Origin: Hyperoodon ampullatus
Taxonomy: Eukaryota > Chordata > Mammalia > Artiodactyla > Ziphiidae
Length of the DNA: 64,000 nucleotides
Assembly (NCBI GenBank): GCA_949752795.1
Contig: CATKHW010000009.1
Span: 2,294,001 to 2,358,000, forward strand
Reading direction: 5' to 3'
The translations under genes were made by a program, and so were the position numbers. Below the pieces are notes generated by a model. The model saw only the letters and a program-made list of their open reading frames with translations. It was not told where the DNA came from and made no database searches. Every line of letters begins with the position of its first letter. Within the stretch, counting starts at the first letter, position 1. Below, piece after piece: positions 58,451 to 64,000 of this stretch.

Positions 58451-61400
58451 ACACTTGTCATCACATGCCCCATGACGCTCGTCATCACAATTATGCAAGG
58501 ACTTCTCATCACAATGCTCCATGACTTTTGTCACCACAATGCTCAATACACTTGGCATCACAATGCTCGCTGTCACTTGTTATCAGTATGCTCCTTGAAC
58601 ACTGTCATGACAAGGCTCCATGCATTTTTCATCACAATGATCCATTCCCTTTTAATCACAATGCTCCAAGAGCCCTGTTATCACAATGCTCCGTGACTCC
58701 AGTCATCACAATGCTTCATGGCATTTGTCATCACAATGGTCCATGACCTCGTTACACAAAGCTCTGTGACTTTTGTCACCACAATGCTCCATGAAATATT
58801 TATCGCAATGCTCTGTGACCCTTGTCATCACAATGCGCCATGCCCACTGTCATCAAAATAATCCATAAAACTTGTCAGACCTATGTTCCATGCGCCTGTC
58901 ATCACATTGCTCCATGTCCTTGTCATCACAATGCTCCATGACCCCTGTCATCACAATGCTCCGTGACTCCAATCATCACAATGATTCATGACCTTTCTCA
59001 TCACAATGGTCCATGCCTTCGTCACACAAGGCTTTGTGATCTTTGTCACCACAATGCTCCATGAAATTTTCATCACAATGCTCTGTGTCCCGTGTCATCA
59101 CAATGCTCCATGCCTTTGTCAGCACAATGCTCCATGACACTTGTCATCAAAATGCTCCATGCGCTTGTCAGCACAATGCTCCATGACACATGTCATCACA
59201 ATGTACCATACTCTTTTCATCACAATGCTCCACATCCTTTTCATTGCTATGCTCCATAAAACTTGTCATCACAATGCTCCATGCACTTCTCATCAAAATG
59301 CTCTCTCACCACATACATCACAATGGTCCATCACTAGTTATCAAATACTCGCTCACCCCGGTCATCACAATGTTCCATGACCACTGTCATCACAGTGCTA
59401 CATGCCCTTATCATCACAATGCTCCATGACACCTGACATCACAATGTTCCATAACCCCTGTCACAAAATGCTCCATGACCCATTTCATCACAATGCTTCA
59501 TGACACCCGACATCACAATGTTCCATAACCCCTCTCATCAAAATATTCCATGACCCTTTTATTCAAATTGCTCCATGACCCTGTCATCACAATGCTCCGG
59601 GCCCTTCTCATCACAATGCACCACGCCCTTGTCATCAAGATGCCCCATGACATTTGTCATCACAAAGCTCCATGACCCTTGGCATCACAATGCTCAATGC
59701 CATTGTCATCACAATGCTCAATGAAATCTCTCATCACATTGCTCCATGCCCTTGTCATCACAATGCTCCATTACACCTGTCATAACAATGCTCCATGACC
59801 CCTGCCATCACAATGTTCCACGGCCTTGTCATCACAAGGCTGCATGACCCTTGTCATCACAATGCTCCAAGACCTCTGTAATCACAATTCTCCATGCCAC
59901 TTTTCATCTCAATGTTCCATGAACACTGTCATCACAATGCACCATTCCCATCATCAAAATGATTCATGCTCTTGTCATCACAATGAAATCAAAATGCTTC
60001 ATGTCCTCTGTCATCACAATGCTCCAAACCCTTCTGATCACAATGTACCATAACACTTGTCATCACATGCCCCATGACGCTCGTCATCACAATTATGCAA
60101 GGTCTTCTCATTACAATGCTCCATTTCCTTTGTCACCACAGTGCTCAGTACACTTGGCATCACAATGCTCGCTGACACTTGTCATCAGTATGCTCCTTGA
60201 ACACAGTCATGACAAGGCTCCATGCATTTTTCATCACAATGATCCATTCCCTTTTCATCCCAATGCTCCAAGACCCCTGTTATCACAATGCTCCGTGACT
60301 CCAGTCATCACAATGCTTCATGACATTTGTCATCACAATGGTCCATGACGTGGTCACAAAAAGCTCTGTGACCTTTGTCACCACAATGCTCCATAAAATT
60401 TTTATCACAATGCTCTGTGACCCTTGTCATCACAAAGCTCCATGCCTTTGTCAGCACAATGCTCCATGACCCTTTTCATCACAAAGCTCGAAGCGCGTGT
60501 CAGAATAATGCTCCATAACCCATGTCATCACAATGCACCATGCACTTGTCATCACAATGCTCCACATCCTTGTCATCAAAATGCTCCATAAACTTTGTCA
60601 TCACAATGCTCCATGCACTTCTCCTCAAAATGCCTTCTCACCACTGATATCACAATGTTCCATCACTAGTCATCACAATACTCCCTCACCCCGTCATCAC
60701 AATATTCCATGACCCCTGTAATCACAATTCTCCATGCCCTTGTCATCACAAAGCTCCATGACGCATGTCATCAGAATGCTCCATGGCCTTCTCATCACAA
60801 TGCTCCATGCCCTTGTAATCACAATGCACCAACACCCCTGTAATCACAATTCTCCATGCCCCTTTTCATCTCAATTCTCCATGAACCCTGTCATCACGAT
60901 GCACCGTGCCCATCACCATAATATTTCATGCTATTGTCATCAAATTCAAATCAAAATGCTCAATTACCTCTGTCATCACAATGCACCAAACCCTTCTGAT
61001 CACAATGTTCCATAACACTTGTCATCACAATGCCCCATGACGCTGGTCATCACAATTATCCATGGTCTTCTCATCACAATGCTCCATGATCTTTGTCATC
61101 ACAATGCTCAATACACTTATCATCACAATGCTCCCTGACAGTTGTCATCTGTATGCTCCTTGAACCCTGTCATGACAAGGCTCCATGCATTTCTCATCAC
61201 CATGGTCCATTCCCTTTTCATCACAATGCTCCAAGACCCCTGTAATCACAATGCTCCATGTCCTTGTCATCACAAACTCCATGATGCATGTCATCAGAAT
61301 GCTCCATTGATTTCTCATTACAATGCTCCATGCCCTTGTCATCACATTGCTTCAAAACCCCTGTAATCTCAATTCTCCATGCACCTTTTCATCAGAATGC

Positions 61401-64000
61401 TCCATGCCCTTGTCATCACAATGCTCCATGAGCCTTGTCATTGCAATGTTCCAAGCCCTTGTCATCAAAATGCTCCATTACCTTTGCCATCACAATCCTC
61501 GATGACACTTGGTATCACAATGTTCCATGCCAGTGTCATCACAGTGGACAATGACATATGTCATCACAATGCTCCCTGACACCTGTCTTCACAATACTCC
61601 ATGACCTTGTCATCACAATGTTCCATGCCGTTGTCATCACAATGCGCCATGCCCACTGTCATCACAATAATCCATGAAACATGGCAGACCAATGTTCCAT
61701 GCCCCAGTCATCACAATGCTCCATGCCCTTGTCATCACAATGCTCCATGACCCCTGTCATCACAATGTTCCGTGACTCCAGTCATCACAATGCTTCATGA
61801 CCTTTGTCATCACAATGGTCCCTGCCCTCGTCACACAAGGTTCTGTGACCTTTGTCACCACAATGTTCCATGCCCTTGTCATCTCAATGCTCCAAGCCCA
61901 CTGTCATCACAATAATCCATGAAACATGTCAGACCAATGTTCCATGCCCCTGTCATCACATTTCTCCATGCCCTTGTCATTACAATGCTCCATGACACCT
62001 GTCATCACAGTGCTCCGTGACTCCAGTCATCACAATGATTCATGACCTTTCTCATCACAATGGTCCATGCCCTCGTCACACAAGGCTCTGTGATCTTTGT
62101 CACCAAAATGCTCCATGAAATTTTCATCACAATGCTCTGTGTCCCTTGTCATCACAATGTTCCACGCCTTTGTCAGCACAATGCTCCATGACACATGTCA
62201 TCACAATGTTCCATGCTCTTTTCAACACAATGATCCACATCCTTTTCATCGCTATGCTCCATAAAACTTGTCATCACAATGCTACATGCACTTCTCATCA
62301 AAATGCTCTCTCACCACATATATCACAATGTTCCATCACTAGTCATCACAATATTCGCTCACCCCTGTCATCACAATGTTCCATGACCACTCTCATCACA
62401 GTGCTACATGCCCTTATCATCACAATGCCACATGACCCCTGACATCACAAAGTTCCATAACCACTGTCATCAAAATGTTGCATGACACTTTTTATCAATT
62501 TGCTCCATGACCCTGTCATCACAATGCTTGCTGCCCTTCTCATCACAATGCACCACGACCTTCTCATCAAAATGCTCCATGACCTTTGTCATCACAAAGC
62601 TCCATGACCCTTGGCATCACAATGCTCCATGCCATTTCATCACAATGCTACATGAAAGCTCTCATTACTTTGATCCATGCCCTTGTCAGCACAATGCTCC
62701 ATGACGCTTGTCATCACAATGCTCGATACCCTTCTTATCACAATACTCCATGCCCTTGTCATTACAATCCTCCATGACACATGTATCAAAGTGTTCCGTG
62801 CCCTAGTCATCACAATGTTCCATGCCGAATCTCATCACAATAATCCATGAAATTTTCAGACCAATGTTCCAGGCCCTTGTCATCACAATGCTCCATTACA
62901 CCTGTCATAACAATGCTCCATGACCGCTGCCATCACAGTGTTACACCGCCTTGTCATCCAAGGCTCCATGACCCTTGTCATCACGATGCTCCAAGACCAC
63001 TGTAATCACAATGCTCCATGCCCTTGTCATCACAAACATCCATGACACATGTCATCCGAATGCTCCATGGCCTTCTCATCACAATGCTCCATGCCCTTGT
63101 CATCACAATGCTCCAAGACCGCTGTAATCACAATGCTCCATGCCCCAATTCATCAAAATGCTCCATGAGACTTGTCATCACAAGGCTCCATGGTCTTCTC
63201 ATCACACTTCTCCAGGACCTTGTCATCACAAGGCTCCATTCCCTTGTCATCACAATGCTCCTTGACCACTGTCATCACAATACTCCATGAACATTTTCAG
63301 ACCAATGTTCCATGCACTTGTCATCACAATGCTCCAAGACCCCTGTAATCACAATGCTCCATGTCATTATCATCACAAAGCTCCATAACACATGTCATCA
63401 GAATGCTCCATTGCCTTCTCATCACAATGCTCCATGTCCTTGTCATCACAATGCTTCAAAACCCTTCTCATCACAATGCTCCATGCCATTGACATTACAA
63501 TCCTGCATGATCTATGTATCACAGTGATCCGTGCCCTTGTCATCAGAATGCTCCATGCCCACTCTCATCACAATAATACATGAAAATTTTCAGACCAATG
63601 CCCCATGCACTTGTCATCACAAAGCTCCATTACCCCTGTCATAACAATGCTCCATGACCAATGCCATCACAAGGATCAATGGCGTTGTCATCACAAGCCT
63701 CCATGACCCTTGTCATCACAATGCTCCAAGACCCCTGTAATCAAAATGCTCCATTCACTTGTCATCACAAAGTTGCATGGCGCATGTCATCAGAATGCTC
63801 CATGGACTTCACATCACAATGCTCCATGCCCTTGAGGTCACAATGCCCCAACACCCCTGTAATTACAATGCTCCATGCTCCTTTTCATCTCAATGCTCCA
63901 TGAAACCTGTCATCACAATGCACCGTGCCCATCACCATAATATTTCATGCTATTGTCATCACAATGAAATCAAAATGCTCCATGACCTCTGTCATCACAA
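58451..64000 (+). repeat. Family A satellite, distal block
   Basis: Family A diagnostics return: CACATGCCCCATGACGC near 58.46 kb, CGTCACACAAGGC near 59.02 and 62.07 kb, and CTTCTGATCAC near 60.03 kb. About 58.95-60.35 kb follows 12.7-14.55 kb of A copy 1 with a loss of about 440 bp. 60.36-61.1 kb resembles 11.2-11.9 kb; 61.9-62.45 kb resembles 12.7-13.2 kb; 62.5-63.3 kb follows 7.0-7.7 kb. The order is not that of copy 1, so this block is a rearranged A segment, not the simple continuation of A copy 2. The window ends inside it. Confidence 0.78.

Larger units (their letters stand above)
1..64000 (+). repeat. 24/25-bp satellite array, full window
   Basis: The entire window is a head-to-tail array of a degenerate 24- or 25-bp monomer. 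The conserved core is GTCATCACAATGCTCCATG, followed by a variable tract of 5-6 bases such as ACCCCT, ACCTTT or CCCTT; the A after CATG is the base that makes 25 rather than 24. Repeat-unit indels give a mean monomer of about 24.5 bp, so about 2,600 copies. All copies point the same way. The strand is C-rich and G-poor: the consensus has about nine C and three G, giving one constant GC skew across 64 kb. CpG is absent from the consensus and appears only in variants. The array enters and leaves at both edges. I saw no unique stretch longer than about one monomer. The scale and hierarchy fit eukaryotic satellite DNA; species and chromosomal position cannot be read from it. Confidence 0.97.

Noticed and set aside
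1..64000. Cys/His pairs in translated frames resembling zinc-binding motifs
   Set aside because: CHHNAPC-type spacing is a translation of TGTCATCACAATGCTCC and repeats only because the DNA repeats. There is no fold-sized domain and no frame conservation.
1..64000. Telomeric repeat, centromere-protein box, tRNA or rRNA genes
   Set aside because: I saw no TTAGGG-like or TTTAGGG-like runs, no CENP-B-box-like motif, and no tRNA or rRNA signature in the stretches I read. The position on a chromosome therefore remains open.

Overview
The whole window is one tandemly repeated satellite (minisatellite-type) array. I find no protein-coding gene, RNA gene, transposon, CRISPR array or unique-sequence island. 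The basic unit is a degenerate 24- or 25-bp monomer with the core GTCATCACAATGCTCCATG followed by 5-6 variable bases (for example ACCCCT, CCCTT, ACCTTT). All monomers lie head to tail in one orientation from the first to the last base, roughly 2,600 copies. Both window edges cut through the array, so its true length is unknown. A 64-kb block of this kind points to a eukaryotic nuclear genome, in heterochromatin, subtelomere, pericentromere or another satellite block. The sequence does not let me name the species or chromosome.

The array has several tiers. Above the monomer are local repeats of about 245 bp (10 monomers). Next come blocks of roughly 1-4 kb marked by a conserved CATCACTAGTCATC landmark. 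Above these are two large higher-order repeats (HORs). Family A occupies about 1-21,880 with a period near 14.8 kb: bases from position 1 recur at 14,823, with later gains and losses. Family B occupies 21,902-54,350 as three tandem copies of 10,859, 11,225 and 9,953 bp plus the first ~410 bp of a fourth. Copies B1 and B2 show no difference I can see over about 585 bp (24,883-25,467 against 35,889-36,473), so they were homogenised recently.

Layout: 1-14,822 is A copy 1, with internal duplications at about 5.97/7.37 kb and 9.78/10.62 kb. 14,823-21,880 is A copy 2, with an extra ~1.97-kb segment at about 16.55-18.52 kb and 243-bp tandem repeats at about 21.31-21.83 kb. 21,902-54,350 is the B array. 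About 54,350-58,450 is diverged B-like sequence. About 58,450-64,000 is family A again. Nearly every length difference between HOR copies is close to a whole number of monomers (25, 49, 74, 98, 147, 172, 915, 1,124, 1,968 bp), as expected from unequal exchange in register.

The many short open reading frames are by-products of the repeat: none exceeds about 155 codons, and they share a 25-residue period (three monomers). Nothing here supports a functional gene system. The real content is the satellite's hierarchical structure and the record of how it expanded.
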